From Planctomycetota bacterium (GTDB lineage: Bacteria > Planctomycetota > Phycisphaerae > SM23-33), in the NCBI GenBank assembly GCA_022705325.1, contig JAKJER010000002.1, positions 1-62,890 of the forward strand: 62,890 nt of DNA. The letters run 5' to 3'. Made by a program: the position numbers and the translations under genes. The notes below the pieces were generated by a model. The model ran no database searches. It saw nothing but the letters and a program-made list of their open reading frames with translations, and was not told where the DNA came from. Below, piece after piece: positions 52,624 to 61,289 of this stretch (its first letter is position 1; every line of letters begins with the position of its first letter).

Positions 52624-53562
52624 ATTAGCGACGAGCAAGCGAAAGCCCCCCCGTCCGTCGAGGGTCCGCCCTCGACCAGGACCTGCCCGCGCTGCCATCT
52701 GGGCGTCTCGCCGGAGGCGTCTTTTTGCGATCACTGCGGGGCGAAGATGGGCGAGCACCGCCGCGTTCCGTGGTATCACCTGCACCGGCGGATGTACGAT
52801 TGGACGCTGGCGTGGGCCTATCGGCCGTCGGCTGCGGTGGCGCTATTCCTGCTGAGTTTTGCCGAGAGCAGTTTCTTCCCCGTCCCGCCGGACGTGCTGC
52901 TGATGCCTCTAACGCTGGGCAACCCCAGACGGTGGTTCTTCTACGGCTCGCTGTGCACCGTCGCCAGCGTCAGCGGGGCCGTGGCAGGGTTCTGCATCGG
53001 ATGGCTGCTGTGGTCGGCTGAGGTGACCTGGCTGCTGGGGTTCATCTTCACCGTGGTGCTGCTGCCGTGCGCGATGCTGGTCCTGCGGCGGCTGCACGGC
53101 CTGGCCCGCGGGGGGCTGTCCCTGGCGGGGGCCCTGGCCGGCGGGGCGCTGCTGGGCTGGCTCATCGGGCGAACGTATCCGGGCACGGTCCAGCAGTTCT
53201 GCTTTGACATCATCCCCGGCTTTACGCCTGAGGTCTTCGCCAAGGTCAGCGCCCTGTACGAGAAGTACAATTTCTGGATCGTGTTCACCGCCGCGTTCAC
53301 GCCCATCCCGTTCAAGGTGATCACTATCACGGCGGGGATCTTCGGAACGGGCGCGGGCGTAGCCAACCCGGGGATGTTCTTCACCATGTTCATGGTGGCC
53401 GCGGTCATCGGGCGGGGGGCGAGGTTCTTCCTGGTGGCGGGGTTGATGCGCCTGTTCGGGCCACGGATCACGCCGTTTATCGACAAGTACTTCAATTGGC
53501 TGGCATTGGCGTTCACGGCTCTGCTGATTGGCGGGTTTGTGGTCATCAAGTACGTGATTTGA
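52624..53562 (+). CDS. VTT/DedA-like membrane protein with N-terminal zinc ribbon
   Basis: Membrane protein of about 312 residues. An N-terminal zinc ribbon (CPRC at about 21-24, CDHC at about 36-39) is followed by five or six helices of the SNARE-associated/VTT (YqaA-DedA) type: FAESSFFPVPPDVLLMPLTL and FTPIPFKVITITAGIFG are the paired re-entrant motifs. Relatives affect lipid scrambling and envelope homeostasis. The start is unusual: a good AAGGAG precedes an in-frame ATT at 52624, with no ATG, GTG or TTG at proper spacing. The next ATG (52747) would remove the zinc ribbon. Function at the detailed level is unknown. Confidence 0.8.
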   Translation: MSDEQAKAPPSVEGPPSTRTCPRCHLGVSPEASFCDHCGAKMGEHRRVPWYHLHRRMYDWTLAWAYRPSAAVALFLLSFAESSFFPVPPDVLLMPLTLGNPRRWFFYGSLCTVASVSGAVAGFCIGWLLWSAEVTWLLGFIFTVVLLPCAMLVLRRLHGLARGGLSLAGALAGGALLGWLIGRTYPGTVQQFCFDIIPGFTPEVFAKVSALYEKYNFWIVFTAAFTPIPFKVITITAGIFGTGAGVANPGMFFTMFMVAAVIGRGARFFLVAGLMRLFGPRITPFIDKYFNWLALAFTALLIGGFVVIKYVI

Positions 53563-53610
53563 CCCCGTATACTGGTGTGACGGGCGAGCAGGATAGAAGC
53601 TCTCGACGCG

Positions 53611-53640
53611 AAAGCCCAGGGAAGGCCTTCCCTGGGCTTT
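53611..53640. terminator. 30-bp perfect palindrome, terminator-like
   Basis: The two 15-bp halves (AAAGCCCAGGGAAGG and its complement) adjoin directly, so a stem of about 13 bp with a tight loop can form, followed by CTTTG. It lies between the VTT and ROK genes and probably ends the first transcript in either direction. Confidence 0.65.
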
Positions 53641-53670
53641 GGGCGGAACCGCTTGAAGAAAGGTTGAACC

Positions 53671-55062
53671 ATGGGCAAGCAGAAGAGCGCCAAGCGGGAC
53701 AAGAAGCTGATCGTGGGGGTGGACGTCGGCGGGACGAAGATCATGGTCGCCCTGGTCAAGCCCTCCGGGGCGATTCTGGCCCGCAAACGCGCGAGCACAC
53801 CGAGAGGCTCGGCTACGCCGGAAGACACGATCAAGGCCGTCGTCGAACTCATCCATTACGTGCTGGCCGAGGAGAAGGTTTCTCCCCGGGAGTTGGCCGC
53901 CATCGGCATCGGCGTGCCCGGCGTGGTGGACGCCGACGAGGGCTACGTGGTGGTCACCCCCAACATGAACTTGACCGGGATGCATCTGTCCAAGCTCATT
54001 GGCGAGGAATTCCGCGTGCCCGTGGCCTTGGGCAACGACGTGAACCTGGGGACGCTGGGCGAGAAGTGGCTCGGGGCCGGACGCTACGCGTCCAGCGTGG
54101 TGGGCATCTTCGTGGGCACAGGCGTGGGCAGCGGGATCATCATTGACAACCAGCTCCTCCGCGGCAGTCGGGAGGCCGCCGGAGAGATCGGGCACATCGT
54201 CATGCAGATTGGCGGCCCGTTGTGTGGCTGCGGCAACCGCGGGTGTCTGGAGGCGCTGGCCAGTCGCAGCGCGATCGAGCGCGACATCCGCGAGGCGGTG
54301 GCCGCGGGCAAGAAGACCATCCTGACACGGTTGGTCGGAACCGACCTTCGTGTCATCCGCAGCCGCATGCTCAAGCAGGCCCTCCAGCAGAACGATGCCC
54401 TCGTCCGCAAGGTGGTCCGCAAGGCGGCCGAGGTGCTGGGCTACGCCTGCCTGACGGTGCGCCACCTGCTGGATCCGGATGTTATCATCCTGGGCGGGGG
54501 CGTGGTGGAGGCGTGCGAAGAGTTCATCCTGCCGGTGGTGAAAGAGATCTTCGCCTCTGACGCGCTGCCCGGGGCCCACTGTGGGCGGGGGATCGTCCCC
54601 AGCGAATTGGGGGACGACGCCGTCGTGCTCGGGGCCGTGGCCATCGCCCAGAAGACGATCGGACGGGAAGTGCTCCAGGCTGCCGTCGAGGGCCTGCCCC
54701 AGTACCCGGTTCTGGAGGAGACCCAGTTCGGGCGAGTGACCATCAACGGCAGAACCTACAAAAGCGACCTGGTCCTGCGAGGGGACGGGAAGATCAAGAA
54801 GCGCAACAAGGAGGCGGCGAAGGAAGCCTACGGCACAAGCCACGAGATCGGCCCCGACGAGGTCAAGAAGGTGCTCAAGGGCGACGTGGGCATCCTGGTG
54901 CTGGGGACGGGTCAACAGGGGCAGGCGGCGCTGACAGCCGAGGCGGAACACCTCCTTCAGCAGCGCGGCGTAACGGTGGTGTCAGTGCCCACGCCCATGG
55001 CGTTGCGCGAGTACAACCGGGCTCGCGGGCCCAAGGCCGCCATCCTCCACGTCACTTGCTGA
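53671..55062 (+). CDS. ROK-family sugar kinase fused to an Mth938 (DUF498) domain
   Basis: Cytoplasmic protein of 463 residues. Residues about 12-335 are a ROK kinase, the glucokinase/N-acetylhexosamine kinase group: ATP motif DVGGTK (18-23), catalytic Asp in GNDVN (Asp123), and the zinc motif GHIVMQIGGPLCGCGNRGCLE (His175 and Cys185, 187, 192). Residues about 352-463 form an Mth938-like domain (FGRVTINGRTYKSDLVLRGD, GILVLGTGQQG, YNRARGPKAAILHVTC), the fold also found in the complex I assembly factor NDUFAF3. This second domain normally stands alone. The kinase would phosphorylate glucose or an amino sugar; the tail's role is unknown. Confidence 0.88.
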   Translation: MGKQKSAKRDKKLIVGVDVGGTKIMVALVKPSGAILARKRASTPRGSATPEDTIKAVVELIHYVLAEEKVSPRELAAIGIGVPGVVDADEGYVVVTPNMNLTGMHLSKLIGEEFRVPVALGNDVNLGTLGEKWLGAGRYASSVVGIFVGTGVGSGIIIDNQLLRGSREAAGEIGHIVMQIGGPLCGCGNRGCLEALASRSAIERDIREAVAAGKKTILTRLVGTDLRVIRSRMLKQALQQNDALVRKVVRKAAEVLGYACLTVRHLLDPDVIILGGGVVEACEEFILPVVKEIFASDALPGAHCGRGIVPSELGDDAVVLGAVAIAQKTIGREVLQAAVEGLPQYPVLEETQFGRVTINGRTYKSDLVLRGDGKIKKRNKEAAKEAYGTSHEIGPDEVKKVLKGDVGILVLGTGQQGQAALTAEAEHLLQQRGVTVVSVPTPMALREYNRARGPKAAILHVTC

Positions 55063-55155
55063 CGTTCCTCTGGACGAGTTCGGCAGAGGGTGTGGAGGAT
55101 CGCGGTCGAGGCGCTCCGCGGCCGGGACGCGGGGCGGCGCCGGCGGCGAGTGCCC

Positions 55156-55184
55156 TTGACAGCCCGGGGGACCTGCGGCATACT
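55156..55184 (+). promoter_or_regulatory. Strong sigma70 promoter for the DUF1080 gene
   Basis: TTGACA, a 17-nt spacer and CATACT; the start codon is about 30 nt further on with its own AAGGAG. The -35 is a perfect consensus match, the best in the window. Confidence 0.7.
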
Positions 55185-55213
55185 CTTCCCGGCTATACCA
55201 TAAGGAGACCGCC

Positions 55214-55870
55214 ATGCGTAAGGCTCGTTCGCTGATCGCCGTGTTGGCCCTCGCGTTCCTGGTCGCACCCGTTCTGGCCGCCGATGACGACGGCTGCATC
55301 ACCCTCTTTGGCGGCGCCAAGGCCGACCTGGAGAAGAACTGGAACTACGACGCGAAAAAAGACGCATGGCAGGTCCAGGAGGGCGTGCTGACGCTGGCCA
55401 AGAAGGGCGGCGGGTACTTGTGGACGAAGGAACAGTTTGGCGACTTCGTGCTGGAACTCGAGTTCAAGACCACGGGCAACAGCGGCGTGTTTTTCCGGAG
55501 CGATCCGAAGAACCCGGTCCACGGCGGGTTCGAGGTGCAGGTGATCAACTCCGCGGGGAAGAAGGATCCCGGCAAGCACGACGCCGGCGCGCTCTACGAC
55601 GTCATGTCCCCCAAGGTCAACGCCGTCACCAATGACTGGAATAAGTTGAAGATTGAGGCCAAGGGTCCCAGCCTGTCCTGCTGGATGAACGGGCAGGAGC
55701 AGTGGTCGGTGGACATCTCCAAGTGGACCGAGGCGGGCAAGAACCCCGACGGCTCGAAGAACAAGTTCAAGAAGGCCCTGGGCGAACTGCCCCGCACCGG
55801 CTACATTGGGCTCCAGGACCACGGCGCTACGGTCAGCTATCGCAACATCCGGGTCAAGTTGCTGAAGTAG
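55214..55870 (+). CDS. Exported DUF1080 (3-keto-disaccharide hydrolase-like) protein
   Basis: Secreted protein of 218 residues with a signal peptide (about 1-22). The concanavalin-like fold of the DUF1080 family is shown by CITLFGGA, GDFVLELEFKTTGNSGVFFRS, GGFEVQVINS and GYIGLQDHGATVSYRNIRVK. Some family members hydrolyse 3-keto-glycosides. That would fit the Gfo/Idh-type oxidoreductases in this window, which could make 3-keto sugars, but the genes are not adjacent. AAGGAG precedes the ATG and a strong promoter lies upstream. Confidence 0.9.
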   Translation: MRKARSLIAVLALAFLVAPVLAADDDGCITLFGGAKADLEKNWNYDAKKDAWQVQEGVLTLAKKGGGYLWTKEQFGDFVLELEFKTTGNSGVFFRSDPKNPVHGGFEVQVINSAGKKDPGKHDAGALYDVMSPKVNAVTNDWNKLKIEAKGPSLSCWMNGQEQWSVDISKWTEAGKNPDGSKNKFKKALGELPRTGYIGLQDHGATVSYRNIRVKLLK

Positions 55871-55895
55871 CCGCGCCCCCGTCAAGCATCCCCAC

Positions 55896-55923
55896 GCCCA
55901 CGGAATAGCCTTCCGTGGGCTTT
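55896..55923. terminator. Bidirectional terminator between DUF1080 and HD genes
   Basis: Arms GCCCACGGAA and TTCCGTGGGC around a TAGCC loop, then TTTGCTT. It lies between convergent genes and resembles the palindrome near 53620 in sequence. Confidence 0.7.
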
Positions 55924-55936
55924 GCTTGCGCAGGCG

Positions 55937-56515
55937 TTACGTTGTTTGCGCCCCGGCCAGGCCGATCTCGCCGGCCACCGAGCGCATGGCCTCAATGGTC
56001 TCCGCGATCAACTCCTCCAGGCTCACGCCGAGCATGGCCGCGCCGCGCTCGATCACCGAGCGGTCCACGCCGGCGGCGAAGCCTTTCTCCTTCCATTTCT
56101 TCTTGACCGACTTGACTTCCAGGTCCATCACCGACTTTGACGGGCGGACGAGGGCGGAAGCTGCCACCAGGCCCGTCAGTTCGTCCACGGCGAAGAGGTA
56201 CTTCTCCATCAGCGACTCGGGCTGAACGTCGCTGCACAGGCCCCATCCGTGCGAGACAACGGCCCGGACGATCGGTTCCTCCCATCCGCGCTGGCGGAGG
56301 ATATCTCCGGTCTTGGTGCAGTGCTGGTCGGGAAACTGCTCGTAGTCCAGATCGTGGATGAGCCCGACTACCGCCCAGAGGTCTTCGTCCTGCCCGCGTT
56401 TGCGGGCGGCGTGTCGCATGACGGCCTCGACCGCGAGTGCGTGACGGACTGCCTTGTCGGTATGGTTGAACTCCCGCAGCAGGGCCCAGGTTTCATCGCG
56501 CGTCGGCGTTGCCAT
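55937..56515 (-). CDS. HD-domain protein (phosphohydrolase type)
   Basis: Cytoplasmic protein of 192 residues with an HD metal-dependent hydrolase domain: KAVRHALAVEAVMRHAAR supplies the first His, LIHDLDYEQFP the HD pair, and VSHGW a further His. The second half includes AVDELTGLVAASALVRPSKS, as seen in a common family of small HD proteins predicted to hydrolyse nucleotides. The start at 56515 has GAAGGAG. It is convergent with DUF1080. Substrate unknown. Confidence 0.82.
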   Translation of the reverse strand: MATPTRDETWALLREFNHTDKAVRHALAVEAVMRHAARKRGQDEDLWAVVGLIHDLDYEQFPDQHCTKTGDILRQRGWEEPIVRAVVSHGWGLCSDVQPESLMEKYLFAVDELTGLVAASALVRPSKSVMDLEVKSVKKKWKEKGFAAGVDRSVIERGAAMLGVSLEELIAETIEAMRSVAGEIGLAGAQTT

Positions 56516-56555
56516 GAGGCTCTCCTTCTTCGCTGGCCGCATTGTAGCCTCGCGG

Positions 56556-56614
56556 AGGCCGATTCGACAGTCACGTCCGAAATACCCCGCCAGCCTGGGG
56601 CGTTTTGTGGTCTA
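56556..56614. other. Short spacer before the metallopeptidase gene
   Basis: Divergent spacer between the HD and metallopeptidase genes. A TCTAAT overlaps the peptidase start codon itself, so the promoter position is unclear. Confidence 0.2.
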
Positions 56615-58555
56615 ATGCACAGTGTGATAGAAGTATCTCGCAGGAGAACTCGCCTTGCCTGGTGGAGTTGCGGATTGCTGGCGGCGGCGCTGGCACTCTG
56701 GGGCAGCGCTGCGCCCAGCGATGGCGGGGGAGAGATCGTATTCACCAACTACGCCGACGGCATGGTCGTACGTCACGTCGCGCCGTTGGTGCGGGGTACG
56801 CTGGGGGACCGATCCCTCGCGCAGGTCACCTTCACCAATGAATCATCCAACCGTCCCAGCCGGTCCGTCGTCGGCCCGGCCCGCGATGGGCGGTTCGTCG
56901 TCCTTTGCGAACTCGTTCCGGGCGAGAACCGCCTGATCCTTCAGGCCGGGCAGAAGCGACGCACGCTCCGCCTGGTCTACCATCCGCAGACCAATCCGCG
57001 GTTCATCCGGGTGGCCTACCTGACCGACCGCACCGGGGCAACTGACTTCCAGACGCCGCTGGCCGACGACCCGCAGGACTACCGCGGCAAGCTCGATACG
57101 GCCATGAAGCTCATGCAGACCTTCACGGCCGAGCGGATGCGCGACCTGGGCTTCGGGCGGGTGACGTTCAATTTGGAACTCGACGACCAGGGCCGCGTCG
57201 TCGTGCACACGCTGCGCGGGCCGCTGAGCGCCGACGAGTATCATCGTATGGACGGCGATGAATTGTGGGAGCACGCGCACGGCCTGCTGAAGGAGGTGCG
57301 CCCGCGGTTGGAGTCGCGATGGCTGGTGATCCCGGCGTTCACGCGGTGGGACCCGAAGACCAGGAAGGCGCTGGCCCATACGGCGTTGGGCGGCGGGGAC
57401 TTGGCCCTGTTCGGCGGGGGTGATCTGTTCGCCTGGCCGGATCGTCTGAGCGACGTGCATAGGGCGTTCGCGAACGAGCGGCGCGTGGACCCGGCCCTGT
57501 TCTTCAGCGATTCAGTGGGGCGCCACACCTTCTGGGCGGTCGCCTCGACGACCATGGGCGCGGCCCTGCATGAGATCGGCCATACCCTGGACCTGCCCCA
57601 CAGCCGCGACCCGTTCGGGATCATGACCCGCGGACACGACTACTTCAATCGGGTCTTTACACTGATCGAGCCGCCGCACGCGGGCCGGCCAACGCCGTAC
57701 GCGTTCGCCGACGACGAGGTGGCCCGCTGGTCGCCCCCCAGCGCCGGCTGGTTGGCCGCGCACCGCTTCCTGGCCATGGACACGCGACAGTGGAAGGACG
57801 GCGGCGGCCTGCAGGCCCGCTGCGACCGCGGCAAGAACGCAATAGTCATCGACGCGCCGAACGGGCTGGCGGCCATCGTCTTCTGCGCAGGCGGCCACGC
57901 GCAACAACTGGTGGCGGCGCCGGAGTGCAAGACTCGCCCCACAGAGATGGCGGTAGGGCTGGACCGGTTGGTGGACGTGCGGGCAAAGGACCCGCGGCTG
58001 CGGTTGATCGATGCTCAGGGTTTAAGCGTCACCGTGGATCTGGACGTGGCGGTGGGGCGGAGGTTCGTGCGAAAGTGGAACCTGGCGAGGACCACCAGTC
58101 CCTGGGTTCGCCATGACGCGTTTCCGGCGGTGGACGCGGGGAGGCTGGAAGCGATTGTAGCCTCCGCCCGGGCCGGCGCGATGCATGAGGCCCAGTCGGG
58201 CCTGGTGGACTTGTTGGCGGTCATGCCGCCGGTGACGCGGGAGGATACCGCCGCCTACGCCGTGCGAGTCATCCGCTGCGATAGGCCTCGCACGCTTACG
58301 CTCCGCACCGGCAGCGACGATGCCATCCGTGTCTGGCTCAACGGCAAGGTGGTGATGGCCGAGTTGGCATTGCGGCCGGCCCAGGTGGACCAGGACAAGG
58401 CAGAGATCGAGTTGACCCCTGGCGAGAACGTTCTGGTCGTCGAATGTTGCCAGGCGGGTGGGGGGTGGGGGTTCTACCTGCGGCTGGAGGACGAGAAGGG
58501 CAGGCCGCTCGCGCTGGGGGATGACGGGCGGCTGACGCCGGTTGCAGATCGCTGA
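56615..58555 (+). CDS. Metzincin-like zinc metallopeptidase, exported
   Basis: Protein of 646 residues with an N-terminal hydrophobic signal or anchor (about 13-32). The zinc site is HEIGHTLDLPHS (His319, Glu320, His323, His329), followed by a Met-turn in FGIMTRG (Met337), as in the putative peptidase family related to fungal and bacterial metallopeptidases with HExxHxxxxxH. In metzincins the eighth residue of the motif is Gly; here it is Asp. The C-terminal part (about 560-640, DAIRVWLNGKVVMAE and ENVLVVECCQAGGGWGFYLRL) is a beta-sandwich found on many planctomycete secreted proteins. The ATG at 56615 has no clear ribosome site. Confidence 0.75.
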   Translation: MHSVIEVSRRRTRLAWWSCGLLAAALALWGSAAPSDGGGEIVFTNYADGMVVRHVAPLVRGTLGDRSLAQVTFTNESSNRPSRSVVGPARDGRFVVLCELVPGENRLILQAGQKRRTLRLVYHPQTNPRFIRVAYLTDRTGATDFQTPLADDPQDYRGKLDTAMKLMQTFTAERMRDLGFGRVTFNLELDDQGRVVVHTLRGPLSADEYHRMDGDELWEHAHGLLKEVRPRLESRWLVIPAFTRWDPKTRKALAHTALGGGDLALFGGGDLFAWPDRLSDVHRAFANERRVDPALFFSDSVGRHTFWAVASTTMGAALHEIGHTLDLPHSRDPFGIMTRGHDYFNRVFTLIEPPHAGRPTPYAFADDEVARWSPPSAGWLAAHRFLAMDTRQWKDGGGLQARCDRGKNAIVIDAPNGLAAIVFCAGGHAQQLVAAPECKTRPTEMAVGLDRLVDVRAKDPRLRLIDAQGLSVTVDLDVAVGRRFVRKWNLARTTSPWVRHDAFPAVDAGRLEAIVASARAGAMHEAQSGLVDLLAVMPPVTREDTAAYAVRVIRCDRPRTLTLRTGSDDAIRVWLNGKVVMAELALRPAQVDQDKAEIELTPGENVLVVECCQAGGGWGFYLRLEDEKGRPLALGDDGRLTPVADR

Positions 58556-58620
58556 TTCCTTGGACTTCCGGTTTGCGGCTTGTGATTGTCGTTGTGGCTC
58601 TGGCGTTGGACGCAGGCCAG
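58556..58620 (+). repeat. Heptamer-period repeat after the metallopeptidase stop codon
   Basis: The sequence after the TGA stop shows a weak 7-nt period of T/G-rich units, such as GCGGCTT and GTGATTG. It is less regular than the other arrays. Confidence 0.35.
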
Positions 58621-58648
58621 ATCGACAATCGAGAATCGACAGTCCGGA
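58621..58648 (-). repeat. Heptamer-period repeat after the helicase stop codon
   Basis: On the minus strand directly after the TGA stop, three near-identical units (TGTCGAT, TCTCGAT, TGTCGAT) are in strict 7-nt register after one flanking unit. It adjoins the weaker array from the opposite gene. Confidence 0.7.
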
Positions 58649-60967
58649 TCATTCATCCATCGTCAAGTGAGCGTGTGCGAGCACGAGCTTCTTGGGGCCG
58701 ATGTTCTCGAAGAACACTTCCGCCCGGGTCTGGGGCCACGGCTGGCTGAGGCGGGTCACTTTTCCCCAGCCGAAGGTGGCGTGGTGGACGCGACTGCCCA
58801 CCCGCAGGTACTGGTACTCGGGGGGCATGGGAACTTCGTCCTGTTCGGCCTCGTTGATCTCGGTCTCCTCGGCCTGCGAGAACGTTTCGCCCCGATGGCG
58901 ACGCGACGCAGGCCGGTCGAACAGGGCTTCGATCCGCTCGCGGTCCGCCACGTCGCCATAGAACCCGCCGCGACGTTTCTCTCGCACGGGGCGCGACGGT
59001 GGGGCGGTCATGTCTTCGACGGCCACGTGCTGCTCGCCAATCTCGCCCAGGAAGGGCGAGGCGGCCTGCTGCGCGTACATGCCCCGCATCATTCGGCGCC
59101 TCGCGCACGACAGAGTCAGCACGTCCCGGGCCCGCGTCATTCCCACGAAGGCCAGCCGGCGTTCTTCTTCCAGCTCTCCGCCACTCTTGGCCACCCACCG
59201 CCCCGGCGTCGACTCGCTGGGCCTGCCGAACGGCAGGAGGTTCTCTTCGCAGCCGATGATGAACACGGCCGGAAACTCCAGACCCTTGGCTGCGTGCAAG
59301 GTCATGAGCGTGACGGCCCCGCCGGCGCCGTCGAAGTGGTCCACGTCGCTGACCAGTGAGACTTGGTGGAGGTAGTCGGCGAGCGTCTGACCGGGATTGT
59401 TGATGTCGAACTCGGCCGCCGTCGTGATCAACTCGTCCAGGTTGGCCCTGGCCTGTGACTCTTCCTCGTCGCCCTCTTCCAGGGCTTTCTGGATGCCGCT
59501 TTGCCGGACGACTTCCTCGACGACCTCGCGTGCGGAGCGCCCTTGCTGCCAGTCGGCCAGGCGGGCGATAAGCTCGGCAAAGGCAGCCGTTTTCCGGACG
59601 GCGCCCGCGTTAAGCCCGGCTTGGGCTCCCTGGCCGCAGGCTTCCAGCAGGCCCAGGGCGTTCCGTGCGGCCAGCTCGCGGAGGCGCGAGACGGTGGTCT
59701 GGCCAATTCCGCGGGCCGGGACGTTGATGATTCGCTCGCAGGCCAGATCGTCGCGGGGGTTGACCACGATCTTGAGGTAGGCCAGGACGTCCTTGATCTC
59801 CCTGCGATTGTAGAATTCCACGCCGCGGGCGATGCGGTAGGGCAGGCCCTGTCGCATGAGCGTTTCCTCCATTACGCGCGACAGGGAGTTGACGCGGTAG
59901 AAGACGGCGATGTCGCTGTAGTCGCGGCCCTGGGTGCGGAGGCGGGTGATGCGCCGGGCGATCTCGCGGGCCTCGGCGTGCTCGTCGTCGCAGTAGACGA
60001 CGTGCACGTCGTCGCCGCCCTCGCGCCGGGTCCACAGGTCCTTCTTCTTGCGCCGCTTGTTATGGGCGATCAGGTGCGAGGCCGTGGTCAAGATGGGCGC
60101 GGTCGAACGGTAGTTCTCTTCGAGGCGCACGACCTTGGCGTCGGGGTAGTCCCTTTCGAACTCCAGGATGTTGCTGACGTCAGCCCCACGCCAGGCATAG
60201 ATGGACTGGTCGGGGTCGCCGGTGACGCAGATGTTCTCGACGTCCTCGCCCTGGCCCAGGACGATGCCGTGAGCGATGTAGTACTGGGCGCGGTTGGTGT
60301 CCTGGTACTCGTCGACGAGCACGTAGCGATACCGCCGCCCCAGCAACTCGCGGATGTCCGGGCAATCGCGCAGCAACAGAACGGTTCGCAGCAGGAGGTC
60401 ATCGAAATCCAGGGCGTTGCTCTCGCGCAGCAGCTTCTGGTACTCAGCGTACGACCGGGCGATGCCGTCAAGGTAACCGCTGGATTGCTCCTGGGCCTGG
60501 CGGGCGATGTCCTGCGGTGTGTGCAGGTCGTTCTTGGCGTTGGATATGCTGCCCAGCACACGGCTCGGCGTGTGGCGGTCGGGCGAGACCTGGGCTCGCT
60601 TCATGGCCTCCTTGGCCAGACGGAGCTGATCGTCCCGGTCGTAGATGGAGTAACTGGGCTCCAAGCCGGCCTGCGCGGCGAACTCCCGCAGCAGGCGGGC
60701 GCAAAGCGCGTGAAAGGTGCAGACGGTCACGCCGCGCGGCGTGCCGAGGGCCTCCACGCGCTCGCGCATCTCTCCGGCGGCCTTGTTAGTGAACGTGATC
60801 GCCAACACGTTCCAAGGCGCGATCCCCTGACGGACGAGATACGCCACGCGCCGCGTGATGACGCGGGTCTTGCCCGAGCCCGCCCCGGCCAGGACCAGCA
60901 GGGGGCCGTCCACGTGCACTACCGCCTCGCGTTGAGGTTCGTTCAACTCGGTCAGCAAGTCTTCCAT
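58649..60967 (-). CDS. UvrD/PcrA-type superfamily 1 DNA helicase
   Basis: ATP-dependent 3'-5' DNA helicase of 772 residues, involved in repair and in removing obstacles to replication. Motifs appear in order: Walker A GAGSGKT (28-34), ITFTNKAAGEMRERV, FHALCARLLRE, DEYQDTN, GDPDQSIYAWRGA, ENYRSTAPIL, TLMTLHAAKGLEFPAVFI and EEERRLAFVGMTRARDVL. The C-terminal Tudor-like domain (YQYLRVGSRVHHATFGWGKV) is typical of PcrA and UvrD. There is no clear Shine-Dalgarno before the ATG. The gene is flanked on both sides by heptamer-period repeats. Confidence 0.95.
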   Translation of the reverse strand: MEDLLTELNEPQREAVVHVDGPLLVLAGAGSGKTRVITRRVAYLVRQGIAPWNVLAITFTNKAAGEMRERVEALGTPRGVTVCTFHALCARLLREFAAQAGLEPSYSIYDRDDQLRLAKEAMKRAQVSPDRHTPSRVLGSISNAKNDLHTPQDIARQAQEQSSGYLDGIARSYAEYQKLLRESNALDFDDLLLRTVLLLRDCPDIRELLGRRYRYVLVDEYQDTNRAQYYIAHGIVLGQGEDVENICVTGDPDQSIYAWRGADVSNILEFERDYPDAKVVRLEENYRSTAPILTTASHLIAHNKRRKKKDLWTRREGGDDVHVVYCDDEHAEAREIARRITRLRTQGRDYSDIAVFYRVNSLSRVMEETLMRQGLPYRIARGVEFYNRREIKDVLAYLKIVVNPRDDLACERIINVPARGIGQTTVSRLRELAARNALGLLEACGQGAQAGLNAGAVRKTAAFAELIARLADWQQGRSAREVVEEVVRQSGIQKALEEGDEEESQARANLDELITTAAEFDINNPGQTLADYLHQVSLVSDVDHFDGAGGAVTLMTLHAAKGLEFPAVFIIGCEENLLPFGRPSESTPGRWVAKSGGELEEERRLAFVGMTRARDVLTLSCARRRMMRGMYAQQAASPFLGEIGEQHVAVEDMTAPPSRPVREKRRGGFYGDVADRERIEALFDRPASRRHRGETFSQAEETEINEAEQDEVPMPPEYQYLRVGSRVHHATFGWGKVTRLSQPWPQTRAEVFFENIGPKKLVLAHAHLTMDE

Positions 60968-60975
60968 GAGGAGCC

Positions 60976-61031
60976 GTGAAGTATCGTGTATCGGATTTCA
61001 GCTATCAGCATTCAGCCGTCCGGCTGCAGGT
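60976..61031 (+). repeat. Heptamer-period repeat upstream of the helicase gene
   Basis: Eight units in 7-nt register, for example TTCAGCT then ATCAGCA then TTCAGCC, starting nine nucleotides from the helicase start codon. Unlike the others, it lies on the 5' side of a gene. The rest of the 322-bp spacer (to 61289) shows no gene and no structure I can name. Confidence 0.65.
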
Positions 61032-61289
61032 GTCGCGCGCGCCTCGGCGGCGGCCACGGTAAACCACCCAGGATACTCTCTCCGCACCGGGGAGTCTACC
61101 TGTTCCGTAGGAAGCGAAAGGCCTGGGCGACTGCGGTTCGCCACGAGAACAGGGAATGCGTCCCCTTATTAAACCCGCGCCGCCGGCAGCCGATGTAATG
61201 CCTGAAGGCCGGTATTGATGCAGGGCGCGGGCTGCCCTGGATCACGGAAGTGAGCAGGCTGGCAGCCTGCCGGCGAGTGAACCATTCTC

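Noticed and set aside
53559..53573. TTGACC plus TATACT as a promoter for the ROK kinase gene
   Set aside because: The two boxes are only three nucleotides apart, far too close for a sigma70 promoter.
14696..61031. Heptamer arrays as CRISPR or transposon ends
   Set aside because: Units are 7 nt and degenerate, with no spacers, no cas genes and no flanking target duplications.
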